DNA from: Ignelater luminosus
Taxonomy: Eukaryota; Arthropoda; Insecta; Coleoptera; Elateridae
NCBI GenBank assembly: GCA_011009095.1
Contig: VTPC01090570.1
Coordinates: 277,159 to 341,158, forward strand
Length of the DNA: 64,000 nt
Direction: 5' to 3'
The translations under genes were made by a program, and so were the position numbers. The notes beneath the pieces are model-generated. The model had not been told where the DNA came from. It saw only the letters and a program-made list of their open reading frames with translations, and searched no databases. Positions 39,257 to 53,459 of the stretch are shown in pieces (positions within the stretch are counted from its first letter, which is position 1; the number at the start of each line of letters is the position of its first letter).

Positions 39257-41562
39257 TTAAACTAATTGCATTATATTGTAATATCTTTCAGTGAAAATGT
39301 CATGTAATTGTTGTGGCAGCTTTTGCAAAGCTCGTCTTCTTATGCTTTCAACAATCTCATTCACATTTGGATTCTTTTTATTTGCATTTAAATAGAAATT
39401 AATATAATTGATCCAAACATCTATATCTGTTTTTCCAAATTGTTCACAAGCCAATTCATAAACTTGTTGACATGCTTCTTTATCTCCTTGCGTAGATTCT
39501 AAGCAAAGCATTTCATCATGTAAATCTCTTGAGAAAGGTGTAATTACTGCCACTTTCTTATAAATTTGTCGGGCATCCTGTATTCCTTTTGTTTTAAATA
39601 TCCATTCTATGTACTGCAATTTAAGTTGACTGGAAATTTCTTTCGGTTGATTAACTATACCCTTCATGTACATGTTTTCAATAAAAGAAGGATCTGATGA
39701 GGTTTGGCAATAATATTTTATTATTAGTTTCCATAGTGATAATGAATTTTTTTTTAGTGATTTTATGCCTAATTGGAAAACTTCTTCAATTTCATTTGGT
39801 GAACTATTGCTTGCAATTAGTAGATTGAGGCGAGCTGTCCATAGATCAATAGAATGTGGAATTGTTTCAGTACCTGAACATAAGTTTCATATTTTTTTTA
39901 ATTTATTCCAACAAACATTTAAAATTTTATTACCTCTCACTGCAATAACCAAGGCTTCTTGTTGATCTGCATTTTTCAACCATGTTAATAAATGATTCTC
40001 ATGTAAGCATCCTATTTCGTGGGCTTCATTTAAACTTTTTCTTAAAATTTCTAAAGCTTCTTCATTTCCAACAAATTTCTCTTGTAATATTAATAAATAA
40101 TCTATGTATAGTTTCCATAAGTCTGCTTTATGAGATGCTGATATTACTGCAAACCCTTCTTTATATTTGCTAATACATGCTTGTAACTGATTTATGACTG
40201 ATTCATCGCTTCTTTCTTCATTTGCAGTTTGTTGTTCTAGTGATTTGCTATCCTTGAAAGCATCTACAATATAGTCGATTTAAGTTAATTAGTTTATTAC
40301 TCTATATCTCACTCGTTTTAAATTTTAAAGTACAAAGAGTACTTAAGTGGAATCACGTACAAGAAAGAAGTTTTTTTCTCTTCATAAATTTTACATTACT
40401 ACTCTTTTACAGTTGTGTATTTGCATATGAACTCTTTTAGATATCAGTTGCAACAATCAGAAATTAAACAACACGTACGCCTTACCTTTCATATTTTTCT
40501 TTGCTACGCAATCCCATACACTTGCACTGTCCGAACAGTTGACTTGGAGGTACTTTTGGATGTCATCTTGTACTTTATTAGTAAATTCATATTTTTCCAA
40601 TATTTCTAGTACAAACAAATAAAATTCACAATCTTTAATGTTTTCAAAAGTTTTATTTATAATTTTTTCCAGCTGTTTGACACAAAGATCTTGCTGTTCT
40701 ACATTTTCTTTTAAACTTGTATAATTGTCAAATTCATTAAGCTTTGTGAGTACTATTTCTCTATACAATAATACATTATCTTTATGTATAGCTATTGCCT
40801 TTAGTAGCATAGCCATAGCAGATTTTGTATCTTTACGTTGATGTTTATGCCATTTTGCAGCAGTCAGCCAAACCTGTGGATTATCTGAATGTTTCTAAAA
40901 TATAAGAAAGTATAAATATTTATTATAAGATAATCAGAGTGCTTCTTACTTTTATCATATTTGAAATAACATTAGAAGCAGCATTAACAAAATTCACTTT
41001 ATCACAAAACTGAAGAAATGAATAAAATAATGTTATCTCATCAGGAAATCTTAGAAGAGCAATTTCATATAAGCTTTTAATTCTTTTAATTATAGCATAT
41101 TCTATGTTGCTTTTCTTTTCGTTACGTTTAAATTTGTTTCTTCTTAATTTAATATCCTTTAACAAACATTTTTCATAAGATATATAATCGGTAAAATCTT
41201 GCAAGTCTTTTAGCCTCGAATGTATTTTATATTCAAATTCTTTCCTCTTAATTAATAATTTTCTGGAAAAAAAATTATTTGAGATAATTTTATACCAACG
41301 TACAATGTTACATTTCATACTTTTAATTAGTACAAAATAAAACTAACTACATGTTTATTAAAAAAAATATTTACTCTTTTACTAACTTTGTTCTGATTTA
41401 CTCTCCAATGGCATGCAGTTTTCACGAATCTACATCCTTTATTAATTACTTAATTATCAAATATGCTTACCGCATTTCTTCTTCAGAATACAGTTTTATC
41501 CTGCGCATTTCCTCCACTTCTGGAGTCATCAACTCCAAACGTTTTTGCACTACGTCCGTCAT
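39257..41562 (-). CDS. UTP6: U3 snoRNA-associated protein 6 (UTP6)
   Basis: Nucleolar component of the small-subunit processome that acts with U3 snoRNP in 18S rRNA maturation. Five exons: 41562-41471, 41262-40950, 40894-40486, 40263-39934 and 39873-39257; phases agree and give 586 residues, close to the roughly 600 of human UTP6. The N-terminus reads MTDVVQKRLELMTPEVEEMR, then KRKEFEYKIHSRLKDLQDFT and YEKCLLKDIKLRRNKF, the conserved UTP6 N-terminal domain. Half-a-TPR (HAT) repeats follow, for example YEIALLRFPDEITLFYSFLQ, QVWLTAAKWHKHQ and DVWINYINFYLNAN. A short basic stretch (RRNKFKRNEKK) lies near residue 75. The start is the first Met and suits the family. Confidence 0.93.
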
Positions 41563-42945
41563 TTTGTATATTACTCTTCAGCAACGATTTCTTCCAAGCA
41601 GAATAACAAATTTGATGAAATATCACATGTGATCACAGGAATAACCTCAAACACATTCAACTTCCACACTAGGTTTAGTTAGGTTATGTTTATCTTTATT
41701 GTTGTTTCCGTGTAGGGAATTTCATTTTTGTTACAAATAATTAGTTTAGTTTTAGAGCAGAGAAAATTACTACAGTATGATTCGAAATTAGAAATATATA
41801 TAAAAGGAAGAAACAGTATTGTAAAATCAGTTTATTACATGGTTTATTAAAAACATTCAGAAACAACAGTATAAAATTAACTATTGTTACAGAAGTAGTG
41901 AAGTGTATCATTATTAAATTTTAAAATATTCAAAGAACTCTAATCAAAGAACAGATACATTATCTATTCTTTGCTCTAATGAAGAATTTTACATAGAAAA
42001 AGGTCTTCAATGAGACATCTAATGTATTTTCTCTACTTCTATTATAATCTTTGTACATTAACACCACAACACAAACAATTCTTCTACATCTTCTATTTTC
42101 ATCTAGGTTCAATAACTGCATTAACAAGTTGCCAATATTTCTAAAAACCATATTCGAGGTTGGTTAACTTTATAGATAAATCATCATCTAGCTCAAACTA
42201 GAAACTACTGACTTGCTACTTTATTTATTAATGCTCCTGTATTAATAACATGTTTAAACCAATAACTGTAGAAGTTGGCTAATTGATACTTCTATTTTTA
42301 CAGCTTTTATAAATTATTTTACTCACACATTACATCCTCTTATCTTAACTGAAAAAGTCTCAATTATTGTCTCAGAAGACATTAAGAAAACTATTTGATT
42401 GAAGGTTCGATTTATTAAATAATAAAAATATATAAAATTATTACATATATATATAATAAAACTTAAGATACTGTCGTGTCAATACTTTACAAAATATTAA
42501 ATACCAAATACATACATTAATATAAAATGTCAAAAAATATTTAAAACATATAAATATAAAAAATTGGAGAATCTCTGTTTAACTAGATATAATATCAATA
42601 TCAATTTTTAAATGCTGTTCCACCACAGATATTTCAAAACAAATTTATTGTATATTAATCATAGCAAATGAAATCCAAACATTCCTTGCCAATTATAAAC
42701 TCAAATGCAACATTTCTGTCATACATAGCTATATACAACCTAATTAAAATGTGCAAATATTGCAGATCTATTTTTTTGCATGTATTTTTCAGAATCTTAA
42801 ATCTTCCCTACATAACAATACATTCTATAATTACTTATAAATATAGAACACTATCGGTACCTTATATACAATGTCAATTATATTATTAGTACTTATTTGG
42901 ACGGATAAGGTAGTTAATATGTAATCTTAAAATAATGCCACTTAT
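41563..42945. other. Intergenic, UTP6 5' flank and tetraspan 3' flank
   Basis: No gene or repeat structure recognised. A minus-strand AATAAA near 42644-42649 could end the tetraspan transcript. Confidence 0.4.
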
Positions 42946-43630
42946 TTAAGGCCACAATAATTCGATATTTGGAGATTGCATTTCTGTGAATATTTGATAT
43001 TGAGAATACACCACCAACCAACAATATATCTAAAATTTGCAATATTAAGAATATATTTATATTATAATATTTCATGATAACTTACATTGTAAGCCATCCA
43101 TAGCCAATCCACTAACGTATAAAATACACTATCAAGCTGTAACGAATAAAGAAATTATATACAAATTCTTTAAATTAGTTTATCATATGAAACTTACATA
43201 GATATAATAGCCACCTAACAACCACAATCCAAATACCAGTTGAAATAGAATAGCAAAACCAAAACCTGTTAACCACGGTATCATCATGGCACGATTCATC
43301 TGTTTTATACCCATCACTAAGAGAACTGCTGATCCAATTAGCAGAATAAAATAAAAAAGCACAAATCCTCCGACTATTTGCATGGCTGCAAAACCAGAAT
43401 TACATAAGTATTAAGTTTATATTCCCTGAAGTGCTCTACATACACAAACGGATGTCAGATTCAAAAAGTGGATTGTACAACTGCGTTGAATCTCCACCAG
43501 CCATATCAAATATTGTAAAAGTCATTAAAACCAGTGAAGCCGCAACAGTATAAAAGGCAATGGCTTTACATCCTGATTTTACACTATCAGTCCAAAGGCA
43601 TGGAGACCAACAAGAATCCAGTAGCACCAT
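42946..43630 (-). CDS. Insect four-helix membrane protein
   Basis: A small multipass protein of 169 residues. Exons: 43630-43444, 43385-43198, 43136-43086 and 43029-42946, with introns of 56-61 bp and agreeing phases. Four hydrophobic segments are visible: about 22-43 ([19 protein letters not shown]), 64-90 ([20 protein letters not shown]), 98-124 ([20 protein letters not shown]) and 128-150, ending in the short motif [16 protein letters not shown]. The IPWL and VVYSQY signatures recall the insect tetraspan family that includes fire exit and the septate-junction pasiflora proteins, but I recall this from memory and did not test it. Not a true CD9-type tetraspanin: the large cysteine-rich loop is absent. 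Function not assigned. Confidence 0.85.
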
Positions 43631-45456
43631 GATGTATTTATTGCATATATAAACTACGAGCGATAAGATGTAATGAAAAGAGTTATTTCGGTTTTCACAC
43701 AGATGAATTTAATTGTAGGTGAAATGAAATCAAATGAAATGATCACATTCAAAACAATAATATTGTTAATGTACAGTTAACATGATTCGTCACTAACAAG
43801 TAAACAAACGGCACACCCATTTTTAGGTTAAATTAATGCAACGTTGCCAAAGTTACTAACCATCAAAAACATAATACAAGCAGTATCGAAATTACAGGAA
43901 AGATAATATACATCCGTATGCAGAATTTTAGTAGTTAGGATTTAAAAACGTATTATTAAAGCACGAATAATACAAAAAACTGTAAAAATAGTATATTATA
44001 CACGAACAGAGGTACTTTCAAATAATTAATGGCTGATTAATTTTATATCTGTTTTAAAGAAATCTTCATCTACGTTTTTTTATGATTTCGTTCTTATAAT
44101 ATTACATGTAGGAAATAGATAGTTATCTAGAATTATTTGATATTGACAATCATTCAAGGCTTTATGTTTATTAGGAATATAATTATAAAATTAATCATTG
44201 TACAGATACAACCAAAAATATTAAAAAAATAGTATCACAAAAATCCACAATTCGTATGTATCTAATCCAATAATACTTTCTCAATTTCAAGATCATGTTA
44301 AGAAATAGTTTTCATAGATGCAAATATTAAAAAATTGTTTTACTTTACAGATTCAGTTACACTTTTAAGCAATGGTGTATTATAATTTGTAACTCAAAAA
44401 CAGTTGTACCTAGAACTAAAAATCTCTTTAAGGGTATTCAAGCTATTACGTAACGTCATTTTTATGGATGTTTGATCCCTCCCTTCCCTGTTGCAACAAA
44501 GTGTAATTAATTCATTAACTCCCCTCAAAATATTACTTAACATTTTAAGGAATCCCCTCCCCCACCCATTAACTGAAAAAACAAAAGTTAGAAATATTTA
44601 TTTCAATAAAGATACTGCAGTAAGAAAAATTACTCCTAACAGAAGATTTAAGATACAATGCTTAAAAATATTACTACTCCCCCCTTCAAGACGATAGGTA
44701 ATACTTGAATGGTCCGTTAAATTGTATATTACACGTTTGCAGAACTACATCTAAATCCCCAATTCTAGAATAAGAACTCAATTCAACCTCATCAGAGAAC
44801 TTGGGTTAGACTTACATCATGCTCGAGAAACCATAGTTTACCACCTTGACAATGTAGGCTGACTTGTATATTTGTAGAAAATTGAGAGCTTATGTTCATT
44901 TTTATCAACTGTTATCACTAGGTCTTAAACAGATGTAATGATGAACTCTTTAAATTTCATTTAAATCATTTGCACACTATTGTTTTATGGCAATGTAATC
45001 TTGAGGAGATTCTCAGTAATATTTCCTAGGACATTCTCCTAATGGGAAACTTACAGAGAACTTTCCCGTAAACACTTGTCAATTCCAGAAAAGTTCAGGA
45101 ATCGAGGGAACAAGAACATCCTGCTGAGCGTATCTTTGGTAGCACACTGTTAGTTATGCTACATTGGAAGCTGTCTGAGGTTTCTATAGCTTTTATTGAG
45201 CTATAAGCAGTGGATTATATAATAATTATTGCAAACGAATTAGTTGCTTTCATCAGACACGTTTGTAAACAAATAATTACAGTTAAAAAAACGAGAAAAT
45301 TTATTTGAATAAATATCAAATATATCACAATATAAATACAAAGATTTTTGAGGTAGAGATAAAATAACTTCTCAAATGCTGATTTTTATGTTCAAAAGTT
45401 AGAAATCAAAACAATTAAAACTAATGTACAGAGGTACAATGGAACCAATAGAAAAA
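43631..45456. other. Intergenic, EXO1 3' flank
   Basis: A minus-strand AATAAA at 45300-45305, about 150 bp past the EXO1 stop, is a plausible transcript end. No other gene seen; the open frame near 44491 has no family resemblance. Confidence 0.45.
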
Positions 45457-48294
45457 TCAGTCTTTTGAAGACATTTTACTAAACATGCTAAGTAGTGTTG
45501 GCTGATTTTGATTAGTTGCCTTCTTTCTATTTCGTGATAGTCCAACAGAACGACAAGAATTAAATCTTTTAAGTTTCTCCTTAAACAGAAAACAATGCTT
45601 ATAAAACATGAAACAACAACAAACAAACAAATAAAATACTTGACTTCAATACTTGAGTACTTACTGGAGCTTGAGGTGTGCTTTTAAATTCTTGAGAAAA
45701 TGCTTTATTTTCCAATCTTGAAAACTTATTATCAGAAGTATTTACTTCTTTGTCAATCTCTGTTGTTGATTCTGTACAACAATTGTCAATAGCTGTAAAT
45801 ACATTGTCACTATGATCTTGCATTATCCTTTCAGAGTTATAAATGGCAGTGATTTTTCCAAATTTTTCAAAGCCATGTAATGTATCATTAGAAATCATCG
45901 TTTCTGCACATTTGTCTTCAGGTGTTAAATTCTCTATGTCAGATTCTCTCTCAGTTAATTGATCGTTGACTGTTTCATAAATAGTGTCACTGACAGAAAT
46001 ATGAATTTTAGTGATGCCACTTTCCAAAGAAGCATTACCATCTTCAGTATCTCCATCACGTTTTTGCACTTCATGTTTTGTTAATTTCCGCTTACATTTG
46101 TTAAATCTAAATAATTCTAAATTACTTGGTTTTGTTTGATTGCGAGAAATGTGTGATTGTGAATATGATGACAGAATTGGACTAGTTTTTCTATCCACTA
46201 ATTTTATATTCGTATGACTATCCTCAATTTCATTACTATCTATTTGTAGATTTATCTCTTCTGAATTAAATGTTCTATTATTATCATCTGAATATACACT
46301 TTCAGAATTACATGCATCTACATCAATAGATTTAACTTTTTTCATAGTATTTGTAATTCTTTTTGAGAACTTATTAAATACAAATGTTTGTAAACTATGA
46401 TTATCAGCTGTAAGTTCAGAAGTTTCTAAATTATCTTCTGTCACATTACATTCTTCTGTCTCACTATAGTCATTAATTAAAGTTGTATCCTTTTCATTAT
46501 TCTCGTGAGTTTCATCTAAGTTAGATTCAACAGTTACATTTTCAGATCTTGTATCAGTATCATTTGATTTTTTAGGAGTGAAAAATCTGCTTTTAATACA
46601 TTCACTACCTTCTACAGCAGTCAATTTGAATTTACTAAACTTCTTAAATTGCTTCTGTTTACTAAATGGATTATTTGCTGCTGCCTTTTTATCCGATTTA
46701 CTTATATCCATTTCAGAATTTATAATTGAACTGATTTTCTCATCATACTTTTGTTTTTTTGTTGGTGGTTCTACTGTTCTATATATTTTTAATTCCTCTG
46801 ATAATTTATCATCATATTCTGTCATTTGTTTTTCCTGTATGGTAATGGTACTTTCAGATGAGGTGGTGGTAGATTTCTTTTTAATGCACCTTACCTTCGT
46901 ATTTAATGCATTGATAATATGATTAGAATTGGATTTTTGATAGCTTTTTGACCAAATACTTTTAGTACAATTTGTGTTTGAAACAGCTACCTACAATGAA
47001 GCTTTTAGTAACAATATATTTTGTAAAGAAGTTTACTTACATCTGGATTCCAATTATCCAACACTTTTTTAGTAAAAGGATCAATATTTCCTAAAGCCAT
47101 TTGAAATGCTAAATGATCCTCATACATCTGTCCTGCATTTCTGAGGTATTCCTCACTTATACCACTAACTTCTGGATCAGTTAGCCTTACTAACAATCTC
47201 TTTATTGGATCATAAACTACTTGGTGTTTAATTGTAGCATCTGCTAATTTGAAATTTTCCATATACTCCTCAGACACTGTTAAATTGCGTAAATTCAAAT
47301 ATGATGGTAGTCTTTTTAACAACTAAATTAATAAACACATTATATTAGAACACTAAAAATGTTACAATTAAATTGCATTTTACCTTATATATATCTGGAT
47401 CTGCAGTCATTGAAACTGCTTTATAAGCACGTTTCAACCCAATACCTGGAAGTGAATCTAAATAATCACAGCCAGACATGATACACATATTTCTAAACTT
47501 ATCGAATGTATATTCATCAGGTCGCATTTTCATTGCTGCACATAATTTATCTCGTTCTATGAGTACACATGATCCATCTAATCCAAATTTAAATAATATC
47601 TAAAATTAAAACCATAAAACTTTGTTATCATAATCATTTTATATGATAGAATTTGTGTAAATTATATAAAGATATACCATTAATGTACCTTATTACATCC
47701 AAACATAACCAGATCAGAATCTTCAGTAATTATTATATCGGCAATTCCTTGCAAATTTAAATAAGCTAGCTGAGCATCAGCTTCATAAGGAGCAACAATA
47801 CAATCTATATTCCTCTTTCTACATTCTTTTATTAATGTTAAAGCCATTTCATGAGTAATGTCTATACACTGCCGAAAGAATTGAAGAGCTTCATAAGTTT
47901 TGCCTAAACGTACTAACTCGTTGCCTCGAGCACGAGCTGTCTGTCTGAGTTCTCGTCTTTTCAGTTCAGTAGCTTTTTTTGCTGGTAAATGTTGACCATC
48001 AAAGACCATAATTGGTTTAATATTATAAGATAGTAAGAGTTCCAAATACTTAAAACAGTACTGTATATACCTATAAATGTAAAATGATGGTTTTTAGAAA
48101 TTTACTTACGTAAATTTTCTTTGCATTACTTACATATTTGTTTTTTCTCCTCGTACAAGTTTGTCAGCACAAGAAAAGACTCCTTTATGAAGCCAACAGT
48201 ATGAATCAATTGCTACTGTAGAACCTCGAAATTCATTAATATAGCATTTCTTTGAAGCATCTTGAAGAAATGGAAGTAAACCCTGAATACCCAT
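45457..48294 (-). CDS. EXO1: Exonuclease 1 (tosca)
   Basis: 5'-to-3' exonuclease and flap endonuclease of the Rad2/XPG family, acting in mismatch repair, end resection and meiotic recombination in the nucleus. Six exons: 48294-48134, 48070-47689, 47599-47384, 47322-47041, 46990-45665, 45579-45457; 829 residues. It begins MGIQGLLPFLQDASKKCYIN. The metal-binding residues sit where expected: Asp30, Asp78, Glu150, Asp152 (YEADAQLAYL), Asp171, Asp173 (EDSDLVMFGC) and Asp226 (SGCDYLDSLPGIGLKRA). The N and I nuclease domains end near residue 350. The 442-codon exon 5 is Ser/Asn/Glu-rich and presumably disordered. The last exon carries QPTLLSMF, a PCNA-binding-like (PIP) box. All catalytic acids are intact. 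Confidence 0.97.
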
Positions 48295-51200
48295 TTCAAA
48301 ATGACTTGGTACAAATGTTTTTCTTTCATATATGACAAATAAATCATTAACCGTTCTACTTCTATGTCCATTTAAATGGCTCTTCTGACCCGATACCTAA
48401 CCCTAAAACTAGAAATTCCCGCCATTCTAATTATTATTATCATTTTTGTTTTCATACAAAAATCCAATATACAGGGTGTTTCCAAGCAGATATCAACAAA
48501 ACAATAAAAGTGAATTTTTATTGAATGCTGTTGTATTTGTAGTAAAAGCAAATACAGTATTACATTAAGTGAGTACATAAGTATTATGATTATTATCTTA
48601 TTCTTAATCTTATGAGCAAAATGTAATATTTAAAATTATTTCTGTAGTTTAGTAATCATAATTTACATAGGATTATCAATCTAAATCTGTTTTTATACCA
48701 TAATGAAAGAAAAACAAATCCTACTTTGAATTCTATAATTTAAAAACTTCAAAATAACCTTCTTTTATAATTACCTTTAAAATCTTTTCATATTTTGGTT
48801 GAAAACATTTAATGACTGCTCTGTTCTCCAATATTATTATTAAAACTTAAATTTATCTTATCATTATCTTTGCTTTTTTCTAATTATTGTAAATTTAGTA
48901 AACTAGTATGAGTGTGAACACACTATTATCACAATAGTGTTAGTGAAATTCATTGTCAAAAACAATAATAAATATTGCAAATCTTCAAATTTGGAGATTT
49001 ATAACTATAGGTCTGGTAACATCGGCTGTTGTTTACCCTTTTTTTTTGTCATTTTGGCGATATTTAGTGTCATCTGTTAGTAGATGATTTTTGCTAAATA
49101 CAAAAGTAAAAACAATTTAATCTTTGAACTGATTTTTGCATCTTTATGATGATGTGTCCTGAAACAGTCACCTCACTGTCTCAGTATCCAACTTAGCAGT
49201 AGAATGGAGACTGAGGTTTAAATCCCTGGACCTACTGTTCTTACCGAGGTTTTCCATGGTTTCCTATATAATGATATAGGTAAATACCACAACAATAATT
49301 TCCAAGAATTTTGGATTGTCCACTAAAATTTATTGTCATATTTTAATCTATCTAAACATATTTAAATATTTACTATATTTTTTTTGCTAATGCATTGTTT
49401 ATAAAAAAATTAAGTTAAAAAATACATAGCAAAACTCAAATTATCACGTGGCTGAAAATATGATATGACATGAGCTTCGATCATATAATGCTTGCTTATT
49501 TGTCATTTGAGATAAATAAATAATTTCAGATAAAAATTTTACTTATACCTTTGGTTTCACACACAAAAGAAAATTGTTCAACACCCTATTGCCTCTTTAT
49601 CTCATCCTTACCTTCACTTTAACAAAGATATCTATCCCTAGCTGAAGAAAAGCCTTCATGCTCCTACAGCAACTCACCCGATGGAAAAAGCACATTCACT
49701 TTCTTTACTTCATCAATGCATACAAACTGTTAAAAGTAGGAGGTTCTTTTCTTACTTATGCCATTTGTGCAAGCACTGTAGTCAGTTTCTTTTTACAGTT
49801 AAAAATAGCTGTTATAAATTATTTTTGCGAAGAATTTGCTAATAAGTATACACTTTAAAACTATTATTCAAGTTGAATTATAATATTTACTTTAGCATAC
49901 TAGATGCAGGGGTAGCTCATATTATGGTTTGCAGGTTTGTGCAACCTCCAAGAATCTCAAAAAAGGATTTAATTTTTTATAATAATGAATAACAATCACT
50001 GCAGTTTTCTTACTAAAAATAAATTTCTTAATTTAAATATATGTTACCGGTGGGCCAACAGCAGTGCAGAATAATACAAGAATAAATAAATAAACTAAAA
50101 CTAAGATTACTACTAATTCTACTACTTCATCCAGAGTACACCCCTTCTTATTTCAGCAATGTTGCTTAAGGTTAAGGATGTCTGTAGTTTGTAAACCAGT
50201 CGTCACTTATTTGTACCTGTATGTTGCAGTGCAAATTTATTACTTATTTGCAGTGAAAGGTGTAAAGTAAAATTTTTATTAACTACTTTTTCTAACACAA
50301 TACACCATGAGCTGCCACTAGATAGATGCATGAGCCAAAAAAACGAAATTATACAAAACCTTTGCTGTGTCTTAAAAACAAGATGGAAAGATACCAAAAA
50401 AAAGCTGCAAAACAGAAATTACAACTAATTTGACATAAAACCCAAATAAGAAATTTTTGACTGTTTTATTATAGATAAAAATGTTGTTAAAATACAAGGT
50501 GTCGATGGAAAATGAAAACATCGTGCCATTTTCTTACATTTTGAAATAGACCTCTGGAACTCAGTGTTTGCCATTGTAAGACTAAAAGTGGAATGCTCAA
50601 GGTTGCTTCCGAATTTAACAAAAGATATCAACTTTTTCTTTTAAGCACCTTATATATTTTTTTATCATTTGATTCTGCTTTAAATTGTTTTCATGGATAT
50701 ATCATTTACCATATTTTGTACTAAAATAAATGGCAACTAAATGGTAGAAAAACAGGTTTTCTGTATAGTAACAATGAAGATATTATTATTTTGTGAAACT
50801 TTTAACACCCTGTATCTTCAAAACTAAGCACCTCTTTTTCAATGTTCTATCACATCCTGAAGTTATCAAGATTCAAACTGAAACACCCTGTATATTGTTA
50901 ATGGCTTCATGACTTCTAGGGTCCGTTCACAAATTACGCTCGGACTGAATAAAACGCATCCACAGTACTGTAATCCCATTCAGAAAATAACAAGAGTGGA
51001 TCCCACTGCATTACTCTTATGCATTCAGATTTTGAAAGTACGAATGTTCAGAGCTGTGCTCTTTTATACCCACTCTAGGCTGGGTACAAAAGAGTAAAAA
51101 CAATAAAAATTGCAATTTTCTGAGGTTATGTTTGTATTTAACCAATTCATGCAATAATAAATTATAGATATAATGGAAGAAAATGTAAGTTATTGTAAAT

Positions 51201-51632
51201 TATTGCGTTTTAATAATATCTTTATTAAATTCATATATTTCTGTAATACAGGTGTGGAGATTGAGATGGTTTAGAAATAATTATTGTGAAAACTTAGAAC
51301 ATGAATGTTTTTCACATTTCACATTCATGAATTTGTTGTTGATGACGAGTTATACGTAAATATAGGTTGTGAAATATTTGTGTGTTTACAGGTCATTCAG
51401 AAAATTGTACAATTGAAGCACGTACGAATTACTCTACTTACTCTATCTTCGTGGATAAATGCTCTAGTGTTTTTTTATTTCTGAATGGACTCCTACTGTT
51501 GTTAATTGAAAGCTCCTTTAATTGAATTGTATAACCCTTCAGTGTCTTGTCTTGTTCATCTTTCATTTCTTAGTGTGAAAATGCCCGTTTATGCAGCTTT
51601 CTTGCTAGTGCAGCATATGTTCTGTTCATATA
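48295..51632. other. Intergenic, repeat fragments
   Basis: Upstream of EXO1. It contains orphan transposon ends (TACAGGGTGTTT near 48473, TACAAGGTGTCG near 50493, CACCCTGTAT near 50807 and 50884) and a SINE-like stretch near 49160-49290. No host gene supported. Confidence 0.45.
49160..49290 (+). repeat. SINE-like fragment
   Basis: The segment GAGGTTTAAATCCCTGGACC near 49212 resembles a tRNA-derived B box, followed by CCGAGGTTTTCCATGGTTTC and a GGTAAATACC motif. This order resembles tRNA-derived SINEs of arthropods, from memory. The 5' A box is poorly preserved. Confidence 0.35.
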
Positions 51633-51740
51633 CAGTGTGGTTGATATTTCATTACAATCCATCTAACCTAAGTTTTTGATTTTTTTGAAAAACTTGATTC
51701 TAACAAAATTAATGTATGTAATGAAAAATTAACCACACTG
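51633..51740. mobile_element. 108-bp MITE with TA duplication
   Basis: Inverted ends CAGTGTGGTTGATATTTCAT and, on the other strand, CAGTGTGGTTAATTTTTCAT, about 24 bp each, flanked by TA (51631-51632, 51741-51742). A small Tc1/mariner-class MITE. Confidence 0.85.
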
Positions 51741-53459
51741 TATACATAAGAATCATTATAAAAACAGTTATTATACCATAAATTACTATAACTGCTCACA
51801 GCACAACTTGCAACACTTAACTACTCCAATTTAATACTACATATTCTAAGTGAAAAATAAGTATTAAGGGCACCAATACTTTTTCAATTTTTATCTATTT
51901 ATTTATTCAAAATATTACAATACATGTAAGTTAAAGTGTTTCTAATGGCAGTGAGCAATATTTCATATCACCCCTTACAATATTCCTTAAATGCTTTGGA
52001 AGGACACTTTATTGTAACACTTTACATTCGATATAATTACTTCAAATAGCTTTAAAAAATGTATGTTTTAGACCTAAGTGATATTTAACAGTAAATCTTT
52101 TGTAGCACATGTAAACAGTTACTTTGAAAATAGTTACAATTCCAGTTATAATTCCCAAAGCTTATCTTTGTAAATGTAAGGCAAACAATGTATGAACATT
52201 TGCAAAGGCACATCTTATAATTAATTGTATTTCTCTGTGTTTCCACTTAGGCTATTAGCCATTTTTAATACTTTTAGATTACTCGCTAACAAATAACTAG
52301 ATATTTATCTACACAATCAAAACTTACATAAAATGGAATGAATACTCGCTGCATAAGCATCTATATAAAATTAACTACTTTCTCACACGAGATCAAATAT
52401 AGAATAATAATAGTTTGAGGCAATTATAAATTATATGGCTGCCATACCATCACAAAAATATCCTAATTTAAGATAAAGAAAAAAAATGTACAAAAGCTTC
52501 TAAAAAAACGAATAATAATAATTATTATATTACCGTAAAATAGAAAATAATATTAATATTATCAAAAATACATTTGGTAGCAAACAATGTTGCAGTTTCT
52601 GTTTACATACATCATAAATTTGATGAATATCGATTTTTAGTTGATTGTACTTTAATGCATCACTGCAGTTTAGTTACTGCATCTTACAAAATTCAAACTA
52701 GATCTAGTATAGAAAAATAAAGTGCAGTTTACAAGAGCTGACCAAACAAAACACTGTTTTTTTTTTATAAAAGCCAGGTTCATCTGTCGTAAGTTGCACA
52801 TTATTTAATAATCAGTCAAATGAAATTTATCAAGTTAGTATGAAAAAGCATCAGTACTTCTGATTCAAAAGATATTCGAATTTAAAAAATATTATGTCTG
52901 AATCTTCTAATTGTACTGATTGCTAGTGCAGACAGTCTGTCTGGAAAAATTAACTTTTAACATTCTATTTACAGAAGCACTTCTTAATATCGATTACTTT
53001 CTAGTTTTCTCATACAGCAATGTTTCTCAACCTTTTGTAACTTACCGTCTACCTTGAAAACTAATTTCGTTTTCTGCCGACAACTAATGATAGAATTTTA
53101 TCAAAAGTTAAATGTTAACCCGCCATATCATCTAACCCATTGTTAAAAATTATCGATGTCAATAAAAATTTTTACCAACTTTTTTAACCACTGCTGTTTA
53201 GTCATTTCAATATTAACAATTTCTATAAGCATGTCTTTATTTTAGTATCAACATTGGCTTGGTAGGTTTTTTTATCCTATGTAAAAATTAGTAACGTTAA
53301 TTTTTAAGGATCAGTTACATGATATGGCTAAATATAAGTTAAATGTGAATTCCTGAAAATTAAATCACAACCTTCAAATTTAGTATCCAAATCATCTTAT
53401 AAGTGGATTGATATGAAACACTGCATAAAAAACAAAAAATAATCCAACTTGCTATATAA
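51741..53459. other. Intergenic, nothing recognised
   Basis: AT-rich sequence between two MITEs, possibly part of a long shotgun 3' UTR or its flank. No gene supported. Confidence 0.4.

Noticed and set aside
42946..43630. CD9-type tetraspanin or LAPTM4
   Set aside because: No CCG motif or large cysteine loop for tetraspanin, and no proline-rich tail for LAPTM4.
46578..46922. 114-residue hydrophobic open frame opposite EXO1
   Set aside because: Shadow of the EXO1 exon 5 coding sequence on the opposite strand.
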